Below are positions 23,502 through 31,807 of a DNA stretch of 37,653 nt, piece by piece (the first letter of the stretch is position 1; each line of letters begins with the position of its first letter). The translations under genes were made by a program, and so were the position numbers. Source of the DNA: a virus; IMG/VR virus record IMGVR_UViG_3300017963_000486, positions 1 through 37,653 of that record; one strand, 5' to 3'. The notes beneath the pieces were generated by a model. It saw only the letters and a list, made by a program, of their open reading frames with translations. It ran no database searches and was not told where the DNA came from.

Positions 23502-24125
23502 ATGAGTATACCAACAGCAGATGAAATTAGAACTTTTTTAAATGGATACAAAATTACAGCGACTCTTGTACCGGATGCATGGATTGAAGCAAGACGTGAT
23601 AATTTTATAATTCCAATAGTTGAGAGAATCATAGGTCGATCTGTTGATGCTGAAGATACGAATGTTGAATATGTGTCGGGTACTGGTGGACCATTATTAT
23701 TTTTATCGACTAGAAACATAACTGAACTTGTATCCATAGAATATGTGACTGGAAGTGGTGATATAGATTCTAATATTAGTGTTGCAAGTGTGAGGTTGAT
23801 TGCTGAAGAGGGTATAATTAAGGCGATTTCGAATATTACAGAAGGTGGATATAGTACTTTATTTATGAAGGGAACTAAAAATGTGAAGGTGACTTATAAA
23901 GTTGGTGGTTCAATTACAGACGATTTGAAAGAGGCAATTATATATTTAGCATCTGAACAGATTTTAGGATATGTAGGTGCTAGAACTGGTGGTGGTGCAT
24001 TATCAGTCCAAGGATTTAGTAGAAGTTTTGGTGAGCGTGGTAGATATCAGGATTTAAGGAATGATCTTAAGCGTCAAGCCATGGGAATATTAAAAGTTTA
24101 TTCATCTGCTGTAGTTGGGAGGTAA
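23502..24125 (+). CDS. Head-tail connector (adaptor) protein
   Basis: A 207-residue protein at the adaptor position. The opening helical region (TADEIRTFLNGYKIT, then VERIIGRSVD) followed by a beta segment (VEYVSGTGGPLLFLSTRNIT, VKVTYKVGG) and a helical end (DDLKEAIIYLASEQILGYVG) is the layout of connector proteins of the gp6/gp15 type that attach below the portal ring. The glycine-rich SVQGFSRSFGERGRY segment near the end also occurs in such proteins. Family assignment is by layout and position. Confidence 0.72.
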   Translation: MSIPTADEIRTFLNGYKITATLVPDAWIEARRDNFIIPIVERIIGRSVDAEDTNVEYVSGTGGPLLFLSTRNITELVSIEYVTGSGDIDSNISVASVRLIAEEGIIKAISNITEGGYSTLFMKGTKNVKVTYKVGGSITDDLKEAIIYLASEQILGYVGARTGGGALSVQGFSRSFGERGRYQDLRNDLKRQAMGILKVYSSAVVGR

Positions 24126-24128
24126 ATA

Positions 24129-24212
24129 ATGGTTAATTTCGTATTTGGTGTATTTATTGAGATATTGATAAGTGTATGTTTTGTTATTTATAGTTTTGTA
24201 AGAAAGGAATAA
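24129..24212 (+). CDS. 27-residue single-span membrane microprotein
   Basis: A tiny frame that fills the gap between two connector genes: ATG 24129 follows the upstream stop by three bases and has GGGAGG at 24118-24123. Residues 3-24 are nearly all hydrophobic (NFVFGVFIEILISVCFVIYS), ending in the basic RKE. The last codons (AGAAAGGAA) double as the ribosome site of the next gene. A translation-coupling peptide is the alternative to a functional membrane protein. Confidence 0.6.
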   Translation: MVNFVFGVFIEILISVCFVIYSFVRKE

Positions 24213-24215
24213 ATT

Positions 24216-24638
24216 ATGGCTATAGAAATTGGTGTACAATTAGAAAGGGACTGTGCCTTAGAAGATGCTAAAGAATGGATAGATGAACGTGGTGATGAAA
24301 TCAAATTAAAGGCATCTAATGAAGGTAATGTGGTCAGAGATGTTTATGGATCTATAAAGCAAAAAGCAGTAACTGAATACACTATGAATGCTTTCCCTAT
24401 TGAGTTTAATCCGACTGATGGCCAGATGGAAAAGGCTGGTATAAAAGAAAATGTTGATGTTATTATCTATTTGGCACAACTTGATTTGACTAATAATAGT
24501 ATTGGATATGAAACTATTGATGATATAAGATGGAGAGTTACTGTAAAAGGAGCGACTTATACAATAAAGGATAAGAATCAGGTTAATATGATGGCAGACA
24601 CTTATTTAAATATAGCATTAGGTTTATTTAGAGTATGA
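24216..24638 (+). CDS. Probable head completion / stopper protein
   Basis: A 140-residue protein between two connector-type genes. It begins with a helical segment (LERDCALEDAKEWIDERGDE) and continues with strands (DVIIYLAQLDL, DIRWRVTVKGATYTIKDKNQV), the latter resembling the barrel of head-closure proteins ('...w.v...G..y.V.....'). The stop overlaps the next gene as ATGA. Assignment is by order and fold pattern, not a firm family match. Confidence 0.6.
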   Translation: MAIEIGVQLERDCALEDAKEWIDERGDEIKLKASNEGNVVRDVYGSIKQKAVTEYTMNAFPIEFNPTDGQMEKAGIKENVDVIIYLAQLDLTNNSIGYETIDDIRWRVTVKGATYTIKDKNQVNMMADTYLNIALGLFRV

Positions 24639-25216
24639 CAATTAAGATTATACAATCAAATGATTATAAGAATAAGAAGTCAAGGATCAAAAAATTACCA
24701 CAATTCATGGACAAGTTGATACGTGGTTATACAAAACGAGATTTGATAGAAATCAGGGATATTTTCCATGATGGAATAAAAGATGATACTTTGAGGTTAG
24801 AAAGATTATCGGAACTTACTAAGAAACGCAAACAAAGTCAAGGATTTGCAAGTCCATCGACTCCTTTATATGGAAAAGGTGACGAATCAAAAGATCGGTC
24901 TTATATGAACATGTTAAATATTGAAAAGACTACTGGTGGATGGAAGTTAGTACCGAGTCGTAGAAAACATTGGTCGGGTAGAATAACATTAAAAGAATTA
25001 TTTACAATTCATGAGCATGGTGCAAAGATAGTACAGGGTGATAAGATTATACAAATCAAACCAAGGCCAGCTTTATTATTGGCATATAGACGTTGGTTAA
25101 TAAGACAGAGAAAAGGTGAAAAGTCAAAGGAATTGAGAAAAGCTTTGACTGATTATATAGATAAAGGTAATAGGTCTTTAATGAAAATAATAGAGGATTA
25201 TGATAATAGAGAATGA
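24635..25216 (+). CDS. Tail completion / virion morphogenesis protein (Mu gpG-like)
   Basis: A 193-residue basic protein. 'LSELTKKRKQSQGFASPSTPLYGKGDESKDRSYMNM' (split here by position, about 58-93) follows the Mu gpG/HK97 gp10 pattern of a basic 'LxxxTxxxK' helix, 'PxxPLxxxG' and a loop leading to strands, and HEHGAKI plus IKPRPALLLA (about 129-154) match the later 'H..G........pRp.l' part. Such proteins join tail and head. The ATG overlaps the previous stop and the stop overlaps the next start. Confidence 0.65.
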   Translation: MTIKIIQSNDYKNKKSRIKKLPQFMDKLIRGYTKRDLIEIRDIFHDGIKDDTLRLERLSELTKKRKQSQGFASPSTPLYGKGDESKDRSYMNMLNIEKTTGGWKLVPSRRKHWSGRITLKELFTIHEHGAKIVQGDKIIQIKPRPALLLAYRRWLIRQRKGEKSKELRKALTDYIDKGNRSLMKIIEDYDNRE

Positions 25217-26397
25217 AGACTGTAATTGATAACTTAATCTCAACGAGTGGATGGTCGGCATCTGGTGGAGCGACTGTGTATGGCACTAATCAGATAGAAA
25301 ATTTTATAGCTGGTAACAATACTGCATCTTTAATATTAAGGTTTAATGCTTTGAATTCAAATGCAGAAAAATCTTATAGTATTGATGTTACAAATTATGA
25401 TATATTTACTGTATGGATCCATTCACGATTATTAGGTGATCCGGAAGCAATTGATGTAGATCAGTTTATTTATAAGATTGATTTGGGTACAGGAGAAGAA
25501 TTTTATGTCCAATTAGACAATAAATTTGTACCGATAACTTTAGACATTTCTGGTGTGAGTACAATTTCTAAGATTAAGATTACTGCTTTACATTCTGAAG
25601 ATGATTATTTATTTTTATCATATGCTGTAGCTTCAAAGGATGTGTTTCCATTAGATATTTTTGCTGGGATAAAAGAACAGTTAGAATTTGAAAGAGATCA
25701 GTATTTTAGTCAAAGGCTAATAGGCACGATAAGTGGTACAACTGGTGATACTTCTATAACTTTTAGTGGTTATCCGGTTTTTATAGATCGATATTCAGTT
25801 ATTGAGATAGATGATGGGGTAAATTCAGAGATTCACCATTTATTGGATCGTGAAGGCAATACCTTTGAATTAAGTGGATTACAGGATGGTAGTGCTTTAC
25901 TTAATGATTATACCAATGCTAATGTTTATTTGTATTATCCAATAGATTTTGGCATGACACAACGTGAGATATCATTGCCTTCTATAACAATTTGGGGTTT
26001 TGTATCTGAAAGAGAAATAATAAGTAGTGAATTTGATTTAATATATGATACTATAAGTGTTGACAATCAGACTTATCAGGAAAGACAGGTTGGTCAATAT
26101 TTAAATTGGAATATCTTAATAGATTGTGAAGAGAGAGAAAGCTATGAAATATCAGGTGAATTAGCTAAAATAGTAAGACAATTTTTAGGTAAAAGGATAA
26201 TTTGGGTAAATGGACGTAAGATTCACATAGAGTATGATGGTTCATCGACTGAAGTCGAAGCTACTGAAAACTATGATATAGTACCCAAGATTCAATATCC
26301 GGCTAGTGTACAGATAAAAGAAGAAATTTATAATAGAAAAACTATTTATAAAGTCCAGACTATAAATGTAACCACCACTATAACTCAGGAGGATTAA
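25213..26397 (+). CDS. Neck / tail-terminator-like protein with two extra beta-domains
   Basis: A 394-residue protein in the slot usually held by a tail terminator of about 130-170 residues. Residues about 255-394 (PSITIWGF, then a helix GELAKIVRQFLGKRIIWVNG and paired strands) look like that small alpha/beta fold. In front are a jelly-roll-like stretch (1-145; LISTSGWSASGGATVYGTN, YDIFTVWIHSRLL) and a small beta module (175-242; GDTSITFSGYPVFIDRYSVI) that resembles one in the sheath. The fusion is unusual; the terminator call is an inference from order and fold pattern. Confidence 0.5.
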   Translation: MKTVIDNLISTSGWSASGGATVYGTNQIENFIAGNNTASLILRFNALNSNAEKSYSIDVTNYDIFTVWIHSRLLGDPEAIDVDQFIYKIDLGTGEEFYVQLDNKFVPITLDISGVSTISKIKITALHSEDDYLFLSYAVASKDVFPLDIFAGIKEQLEFERDQYFSQRLIGTISGTTGDTSITFSGYPVFIDRYSVIEIDDGVNSEIHHLLDREGNTFELSGLQDGSALLNDYTNANVYLYYPIDFGMTQREISLPSITIWGFVSEREIISSEFDLIYDTISVDNQTYQERQVGQYLNWNILIDCEERESYEISGELAKIVRQFLGKRIIWVNGRKIHIEYDGSSTEVEATENYDIVPKIQYPASVQIKEEIYNRKTIYKVQTINVTTTITQED

Positions 26398-26401
26398 TTT
26401 A

Positions 26402-26659
26402 ATGGAAAAGAAATTTGAACAGTCTAAGGGTTCAGACAATAAAAAAATTGGCAAGGATAAGCCAAAATTCGAACAAAGTAAAGATATTGGTTCTAATCAA
26501 GTCAGGTTGGTATTCAAAGGTAATCGTACTTTTGAATTACACATTGGTAGAACATTATATAGATTTGAAGGAAGGGAATCTAAATATGTTCCCAAATCTG
26601 TTTTAGATCATAAGGATTTCACAGAACAGATTAAACAATATTTTGTTATAGGAGAATAA
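26402..26659 (+). CDS. Hypothetical 85-residue protein before the sheath
   Basis: A disordered Lys/Gln/Ser-rich N-terminus containing a repeated KFEQSK word (residues 4-9 and 22-27) is followed by a compact strand-rich domain (VRLVFKGNRTFELHIGRTLY, then FEGRESKYVPKSVL). 'GGAGGATT' precedes the start. Small proteins in this position are common in contractile-tail operons but I cannot name a family. Confidence 0.65.
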   Translation: MEKKFEQSKGSDNKKIGKDKPKFEQSKDIGSNQVRLVFKGNRTFELHIGRTLYRFEGRESKYVPKSVLDHKDFTEQIKQYFVIGE

Positions 26660-26660
26660 T

Positions 26661-28490
26661 ATGACTACTAGAAACTTAAGAAGATTGGGAGTATATGGAG
26701 AAAACCTTCCAACTAAGAAAAGTAAAACTGTAGAGCCATCTGATTTTTTAATTGGTGGGCTGATCGGTTTATTTGAGAGACGATTTAAAGTTTCTTTTCT
26801 TGTTAATAATTCTGAAGAGGCAAGGGAAATCTTTGGTGATCAAGAGACTTCAACTTATTATGGTTGGGATGCACTAAAAGGATTTTTTGATAACATTGTT
26901 GGCACAGATGGTAAAGTCTATATAAAGTCACATGTTGGATATGATGGTACTTCATTTGATGGAGTTGTAGCAACTTCTACTGCTGTTGATGGTGCCGCTG
27001 CCAATTTAATGAGAATCGATGCAGCATATAAAGGTGATTTAGATTATAGTACAAGTGGTAATAATACTGGATACACTATCACAAATGGTGACAGGTTTAC
27101 TACTGCTGTAAAAACTGCAAATACAGCTTCTGATACTTTTATAATTGTTGATTCAGTTGCAGGAATGTTTGTAGGTGATATAATAAAAGTTGTTGCTACT
27201 GGTGGTGGTGGAGCGACTGTTTATAAAGAGATTACTGCTATCGATGAATCAACAGGTACAATTAGTTTTACTGGAGCTTTTGATGGTGCAGCAAATGGTG
27301 AAGTTGATGATGTGGTATCAATTCCAGGATTTCAATTAAAAATTTTTAGAAAGTCAAAGACTGGAATAGAAACAGAGGTTGAAACTGAACTTGGTAAAAT
27401 ATGGTGTACTACTCAAGATGCAGTCACAGATTTTTATGTAGAAAATGTCTTTAGCCAGAGCAAATGGATTAAAGTTACGGATCTTGATCCTGCTACTGCT
27501 GTTGGATCAACTATTTTTCCTGCTGATGTATCAACTGTTACTTATTTAACAACTGGATCAAATGGTACAAGTCCGACTACAGTAGCTCATTGGTCACAAG
27601 ATTTATTGGCCTTTGATAATGATCCTATAAGAATGATTTGTAATCCTGAATCCACAGATGTCGATATACAAAAGGCTATAGAAACTTATTGTAGAGCAAG
27701 GGATGATACACCAAAGGTAATATTTAATATTGCAGAGAACCAGTCCAAATCTCAGATGATAACAATTGGTAATAACTTTCAGAGAAGTGATGATGTATTG
27801 GGGGTTATAGTTGGGGATTGGGTCAAGGTTGTTGATCCTTTTGCAGCTTCAAATATTGCACCGGATCGTAATGTACCAAATGTTGGTCATGTTATGGGTA
27901 ATTGGATCAGGGCTGTTGGCACAAAGGGAATACATTGGGTTCCTGCTGTACCAACTAATCCATTGTTTGGGATAACAGACATAGTACGTACTACTGCTTT
28001 TACAGATTCAGATAGAACTGATATAGCTGAGGCTGGAGTAAATATCATACAGTTTATCAAAGGTACAGGGTACATAATAAGGAATTTCTTTACTCCATCA
28101 ACTACCAAGGAATTTAGCTTTGCAAATGGTATCTTGATGAGAGAATATATTAAGATATCGGTAGTCGATTCTTTACAGAATACAGAAAATGAACCAAACA
28201 ATTATGCAAGGATACAGGCTAGTAGAACTGCAATTCTTAATTTCTTATATAGATTATGGGAAGTTGGTTCAACAGGTAATGTTCCAGTAGGTGAAACATT
28301 TGGTCAGACCATTGATTCTGAAACAAATGAATCATCAGAGCCATCTGATCATTTTCAAGTACAAGCAGATGCTATAAACAATCCTCAGGCCAGTATTGAA
28401 TCTGGTGAGAGGAATTTAGATACATGGTTTACATATCCATCACCTGCAGGTAGTATAAAGATTGGTGTTGGACTTTTATTATTGGGATAA
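26661..28490 (+). CDS. Tail sheath protein
   Basis: The contractile outer sheath, 609 residues. The beginning (PSDFLIGGLIGLFERRFKVS, then NNSEEAREIFGD) matches the 'v.igvaargP....v.v.s...f...FG' opening of sheaths, and the end (YIKISVVDSLQN, then PAGSIKIGVGLLLLG) fits the conserved C-terminal domain that intertwines neighbours. Residues about 153-220 add a separate beta module (SDTFIIVDSVAGMFVGDIIK). It starts one base after the previous stop with GGAG upstream, and is followed by tube and chaperone genes, the standard order. Confidence 0.85.
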   Translation: MTTRNLRRLGVYGENLPTKKSKTVEPSDFLIGGLIGLFERRFKVSFLVNNSEEAREIFGDQETSTYYGWDALKGFFDNIVGTDGKVYIKSHVGYDGTSFDGVVATSTAVDGAAANLMRIDAAYKGDLDYSTSGNNTGYTITNGDRFTTAVKTANTASDTFIIVDSVAGMFVGDIIKVVATGGGGATVYKEITAIDESTGTISFTGAFDGAANGEVDDVVSIPGFQLKIFRKSKTGIETEVETELGKIWCTTQDAVTDFYVENVFSQSKWIKVTDLDPATAVGSTIFPADVSTVTYLTTGSNGTSPTTVAHWSQDLLAFDNDPIRMICNPESTDVDIQKAIETYCRARDDTPKVIFNIAENQSKSQMITIGNNFQRSDDVLGVIVGDWVKVVDPFAASNIAPDRNVPNVGHVMGNWIRAVGTKGIHWVPAVPTNPLFGITDIVRTTAFTDSDRTDIAEAGVNIIQFIKGTGYIIRNFFTPSTTKEFSFANGILMREYIKISVVDSLQNTENEPNNYARIQASRTAILNFLYRLWEVGSTGNVPVGETFGQTIDSETNESSEPSDHFQVQADAINNPQASIESGERNLDTWFTYPSPAGSIKIGVGLLLLG

Positions 28491-28501
28491 GGAGGAATTA
28501 A

Positions 28502-28915
28502 ATGCAAGATAATGCAATGGCTGAAAAGAAAAAGTGTTTCTGGGACGGTGAAGAGATTTCTGGATTAGTTAGTGTAGAGGAAATTTCCAGAGAAAAACGA
28601 ACTGTTGAAGTTCCTTCTTTTTCTAAGATTAGGGATTTAAATTCAGGTATAATTAAAATTCCACCTCTTAATATAGTTTATAAGGTGGAAAGAAATACAA
28701 ATACCAGAGCATTTTTTGAGAATTTTTACAACCAGAACCAAGTAAAAGATCTGGAGATTGTAAGAACGGATGCTGATGGTGTTGAATTTTCAAGAAAGTT
28801 ATATCCGGATTGTGAATGTACGAAGATTGCTGAACCATCATATGATGCAGCAAATCCTAACTATGCAACTATATCAATTACTGTTACACCATGGGATATA
28901 ATTGATTTAGACTAA
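28502..28915 (+). CDS. Tail tube protein
   Basis: A 137-residue protein immediately after the sheath, the standard place for the tube that DNA passes through. The strand pattern (KCFWDGEEISGLVSVEEISR, KRTVEVPSF, PPLNIVYKVERN, a helix ARAFF-like segment, then CTKIAEPSYDAANP and ATISITVTPWDI) fits the tube beta-barrel with its central helix. A strong AAGGAGGA precedes ATG 28502; ATG 28517 is also in frame and would give a start at MAEKKK. Confidence 0.78.
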   Translation: MQDNAMAEKKKCFWDGEEISGLVSVEEISREKRTVEVPSFSKIRDLNSGIIKIPPLNIVYKVERNTNTRAFFENFYNQNQVKDLEIVRTDADGVEFSRKLYPDCECTKIAEPSYDAANPNYATISITVTPWDIIDLD

Positions 28916-28928
28916 AAAGGAGTAATTT

Positions 28929-29753
28929 ATGGAATTAAGGTTGCCAATACCGATTTTTTTAAAGGATAATATTTACACTCATGTGGAAGTCAAGACACCA
29001 ACTGCTAAAGTATTAGCTGATACAAATGATGTAATCAACTCAGCAGGTGAATACATGGGAATGAGAAATTTAATCTCTGGATGTATAGAAAGGGTGTTTA
29101 ATGAAAATAATGAAATAACAGATTCTGTATCTATCAAATCTTTGGTATTTAAGATGCCCAATAAGACTGCAGAATTTGTTTCTACTGATTTAATTGTAGA
29201 TTTTTTTAATGGTGACGATTATGTGACCGGTATTTATCCCTGTCCAATATGTAGAAATGAGGAAGTGTCTAAACAATCGTTTGATATAGATACAAGAGAT
29301 AGAATAAGTGATCTAAAAGTAGTTTATATGGAAGTGGATGAATATCAAAATTCAATAACTGTTAATTTATCAGAACCAGTAATTATTAAGGTAAAAAATG
29401 AAGAACTTCAAGTTGATAATATTACAATTGGGTATCCAACTTTAGAACATCACCACAAGGCTTATACCAGATTTGGAAATACTAATACAATACGATATCA
29501 ATTGGCTATATATTCTGAAGCTTTAATAGAAGTGAATGGTCAAGCTATATCCGATGAATGGAGACGATCTTATGGTATGAAGATTTTTGAGAATATGTCC
29601 AGAATCAAAGAAGTAACAGATAAGTTTTCAGATTTTATAAATAAGTATGGTCGTGATTTAAGAGTCGAAAAAATTTGTAAGTCATGTGGTGAGGTTTGGC
29701 AACCCATTATAAATACTTCCAATTTTTTCGGTTCTGCACTCCAGTTACGTTAG
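28929..29753 (+). CDS. Tail assembly chaperone, short form (zero-frame product)
   Basis: A 274-residue protein between tube and tape measure. It carries two CxxC pairs, CPIC (Cys105, Cys108) and CKSC (Cys250, Cys253), likely one zinc site, with strands (SLVFKMPNKTAEFVSTDLIV) between helices. Proteins of this kind coat the tape measure during tail assembly and are often made in two forms by frameshifting. AAAAGGAG lies upstream. The stop TAG (29751-29753) sits in the loop of the stem-loop that follows a slippery site in its last codons. Only a small share of ribosomes should shift; most make this short form. Confidence 0.75.
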   Translation: MELRLPIPIFLKDNIYTHVEVKTPTAKVLADTNDVINSAGEYMGMRNLISGCIERVFNENNEITDSVSIKSLVFKMPNKTAEFVSTDLIVDFFNGDDYVTGIYPCPICRNEEVSKQSFDIDTRDRISDLKVVYMEVDEYQNSITVNLSEPVIIKVKNEELQVDNITIGYPTLEHHHKAYTRFGNTNTIRYQLAIYSEALIEVNGQAISDEWRRSYGMKIFENMSRIKEVTDKFSDFINKYGRDLRVEKICKSCGEVWQPIINTSNFFGSALQLR

Positions 29754-29995
29754 ACGAGTATCTTGGAGTGCGAACCGAGAATTTAGTTTGTATTAGTGAT
29801 GCTTTTAGATTGATAGATTTTTCAATTGATAGATTTGTGAAGGAAAGTTTTTTGATGATGTATTTAAGTCAGGGGGGTTTGACGTATTCGGATTTAATCA
29901 ATATGAGTTTTAAAGAATATCAAGAATTCAAAAAAGAGGCAGTAGAATTACAAAATGCTATGAATCCTAAAAAAGAGGAGCAAGACGGTGGATGA
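28929..29995 (+). CDS. Tail assembly chaperone, long form by -1 frameshift
   Basis: Reading the zero frame to Phe267 (29727-29729), slipping back one base and continuing from CGG at 29729 joins the short form to a second frame that ends at 29995, giving 355 residues. The extension (RFCTPVTLDEYLGVRTENLV, then helical ...YSDLINMSFKEYQEFKKEA) has no ATG or ribosome site near its beginning, so it needs the upstream frame. This is the G/GT arrangement: the extension usually binds tape measure. Frame arithmetic is consistent with a -1 shift (zero frame is position 0 mod 3, extension 2 mod 3). Confidence 0.85.
29723..29729 (+). promoter_or_regulatory. Slippery heptamer T TTT TTC for -1 frameshifting
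   Basis: The zero-frame codons are AAT TTT TTC GGT, so the heptamer reads T TTT TTC. It fits X XXY YYZ, letting both tRNA-Phe codons re-pair one base back. It lies in the 58-base overlap of the two chaperone frames, as a frameshift site must. Confidence 0.88.
29728..29778 (+). promoter_or_regulatory. Frameshift-stimulating stem-loop
   Basis: The 5' arm TCGGTTC (29728-29734), one bulged T, then GCACTCCA (29736-29743) pairs with TGGAGTGC (29764-29771) and GAACCGA (29772-29778): 15 base pairs with a 20-nt loop. The upper 8-bp part begins 6 nt after the heptamer, the usual spacing, and the lower part would be opened by the ribosome at the slippery site. Confidence 0.85.
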
Positions 29996-31214
29996 CATAA
30001 CCTTGACATTTAATCCTAACATGTTTTTAGAGGCAATAGGCAAGATCAACATGGGTCTTGAGACTATGGATCAAAATTTTAAGTCATTTGCTGACCAAAA
30101 TACCAAGAGGTCAGAAAAGACCAAAGTGTCGGCCTTAAGTATTGCTAAAGGTATTGGTGTAGCCAATATTGCTATGTCTGGATTTAGGAAAATTATGGCT
30201 CAAATTCCTGAATTGGGCAGGACATTTTCAATAGCAGGTAGTATTATATCCAAGAATTTGCTTTGGCCTCTTAGACAAGAGTTGATTCCAGTATTGCAAA
30301 AAGTGTTAGATTGGGTTCGTGATAATAGGGCTATGTTCGTAAGATGGGGTAATGTAGTAAGAAATATTTTTATAGTAATTAAAAACTTAGTAACTGGTAT
30401 AGTCAGAATTTTACAGCGTTTATGGGATGGATTTATATCGGGTATTGAAAGAGCATTTAATACTTCAGTTGGTAAGATGACTGATTTGGCCAATTTATTG
30501 GTATTCAAGATTTCAGCAGTTATTAATTTTTTAGTTATAACATTAGAACCAGTAGCTGACATAATAGCAGGCATAATGGTTAAATCGGCAAGGGCTGTCA
30601 TGGGTTTTGTACAGGGATTTAGTGAAGGATTTGGTGATGTAAGTGAAGTTCTATTTGATGTAATGGATGTTTTTAAAGATTTCTTGGGCTTACTTGATAG
30701 TATGTCCGGTAAGGGTGACACCTTGGTAAAAATATTCAGAACATTGGGATATGTACTTGGTACTGTTGTAGGTGGAGCGATCAGGTTGGCACTTAGTCTA
30801 TTTGATAGTTTATTATTGGGGATAAATGAAGCTGTTGGTTTTGTGAAATGGGGAATTGCCAGATTGAAGGGTGATGATGCTGAGGCTAAACGAATTCGAA
30901 AATCAACAGATGCAGAGACTGAAAGGATTGGAACACGTATTCAACAAAGAATGCAACGACAAAGGGATATAACAGTTGGAGGGGGAAAAAGAATTGGTCA
31001 AATGTGGACGAGTGGAACAGGTAATGAACCGGCTAAATTAAAACCTGAAACGGTCACCAATAATCAGAGTACATCTAGTGTTGTGAATCAAAATATTACT
31101 GTAAATAATCGAATAGATGGTACTAAAGATCCACAAATGACAGCAGATCAAATATCCGGACAATTGAGGGATCAGTTATCAAAAGAAAGAGCTAAAGCAG
31201 GGAGATCAAGATAA
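29988..31214 (+). CDS. Tape measure protein (short)
   Basis: A 408-residue, mostly helical protein directly after the chaperone, so it is the tape measure. It has several hydrophobic helices, notably LLVFKISAVINFLVITLEPV (about 165-184) and a Gly/Ala segment around 247-275, and a polar, disordered Gln/Asn/Thr end. With the usual 0.15 nm per residue it predicts a tail near 60 nm, short for a contractile phage. The start is GTG 29988, with GAGGAG at 29975-29980, overlapping the frameshift product. Confidence 0.82.
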   Translation: MDDITLTFNPNMFLEAIGKINMGLETMDQNFKSFADQNTKRSEKTKVSALSIAKGIGVANIAMSGFRKIMAQIPELGRTFSIAGSIISKNLLWPLRQELIPVLQKVLDWVRDNRAMFVRWGNVVRNIFIVIKNLVTGIVRILQRLWDGFISGIERAFNTSVGKMTDLANLLVFKISAVINFLVITLEPVADIIAGIMVKSARAVMGFVQGFSEGFGDVSEVLFDVMDVFKDFLGLLDSMSGKGDTLVKIFRTLGYVLGTVVGGAIRLALSLFDSLLLGINEAVGFVKWGIARLKGDDAEAKRIRKSTDAETERIGTRIQQRMQRQRDITVGGGKRIGQMWTSGTGNEPAKLKPETVTNNQSTSSVVNQNITVNNRIDGTKDPQMTADQISGQLRDQLSKERAKAGRSR

Positions 31215-31807
31215 TGGCTATAAATTTTAAATTACCAAAATTTGCATTCAATCTTCCATGGTTTTTATATGATATAGGTAATAAACAATTAATTGTAAGT
31301 CAGACTATACCTGATGAGATTAGTGATGTCAAGGATGTTATATTAACTGAAACTCCAATTCCTGGATTAAATTATCAACCAATAACCCCAGGGGGTGGAG
31401 GTAATAGGAAGATAACAATGACCATACCAATTGTTAAGAGAAACAATTCAGTTGGTAATATTTTATTGATTAAGCAATTTGAGCAGTTGAGGAATCAAAA
31501 TGTTGGATTAACAGGAGTGTTTTCAAATCAGTTTACTCCTAATCCACAAGTTTTATATTATTGGGGTACAGGATCTGTACCTTTGGTGTATTGGGTTAAA
31601 AAATGTGACTTTACTCATTCTGGTGGATGGGTTAATGAAATAGGTAATCCTACTTATACTGGAGTGTCTTTAGAGCTTTGGTTAGATGAGACAAATCCAC
31701 TCTATGAACTTGAACAATTATTCAGGAAGTTTTCTGCACTAAGTGGATCCGTTGTAAATGCATATGATGTGGTTGAATCTCAAAGATTGAATCAAAGGAT
31801 ATTTTAA
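31214..31807 (+). CDS. Tail / baseplate hub-associated protein (XkdP or GpU-like N-terminal type)
   Basis: A 197-residue strand-rich protein after the tape measure. A segment with 'TPIPGLNYQPITPGGGGNRKI' followed by 'MTIPIVKRN' and 'NILLIKQFEQLRNQ' (about 48-95) fits the fold of baseplate proteins that link tube and hub, as in XkdP and P2 GpU-like proteins, and 'VYWVKKCDFTHSGGW' continues it. The LysM unit common at the C-terminus of XkdP is absent here and appears to be the separate next gene. Start and stop overlap neighbours by one base. Confidence 0.6.
   Translation: MAINFKLPKFAFNLPWFLYDIGNKQLIVSQTIPDEISDVKDVILTETPIPGLNYQPITPGGGGNRKITMTIPIVKRNNSVGNILLIKQFEQLRNQNVGLTGVFSNQFTPNPQVLYYWGTGSVPLVYWVKKCDFTHSGGWVNEIGNPTYTGVSLELWLDETNPLYELEQLFRKFSALSGSVVNAYDVVESQRLNQRIF

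Noticed and set aside
29696-29995. Reading the second chaperone frame as an independent gene from TTG 29696
   Set aside because: The TTG is inside the upstream gene with no ribosome site, and the overlap contains a phased slippery heptamer and stem-loop, so a frameshift explains it better.
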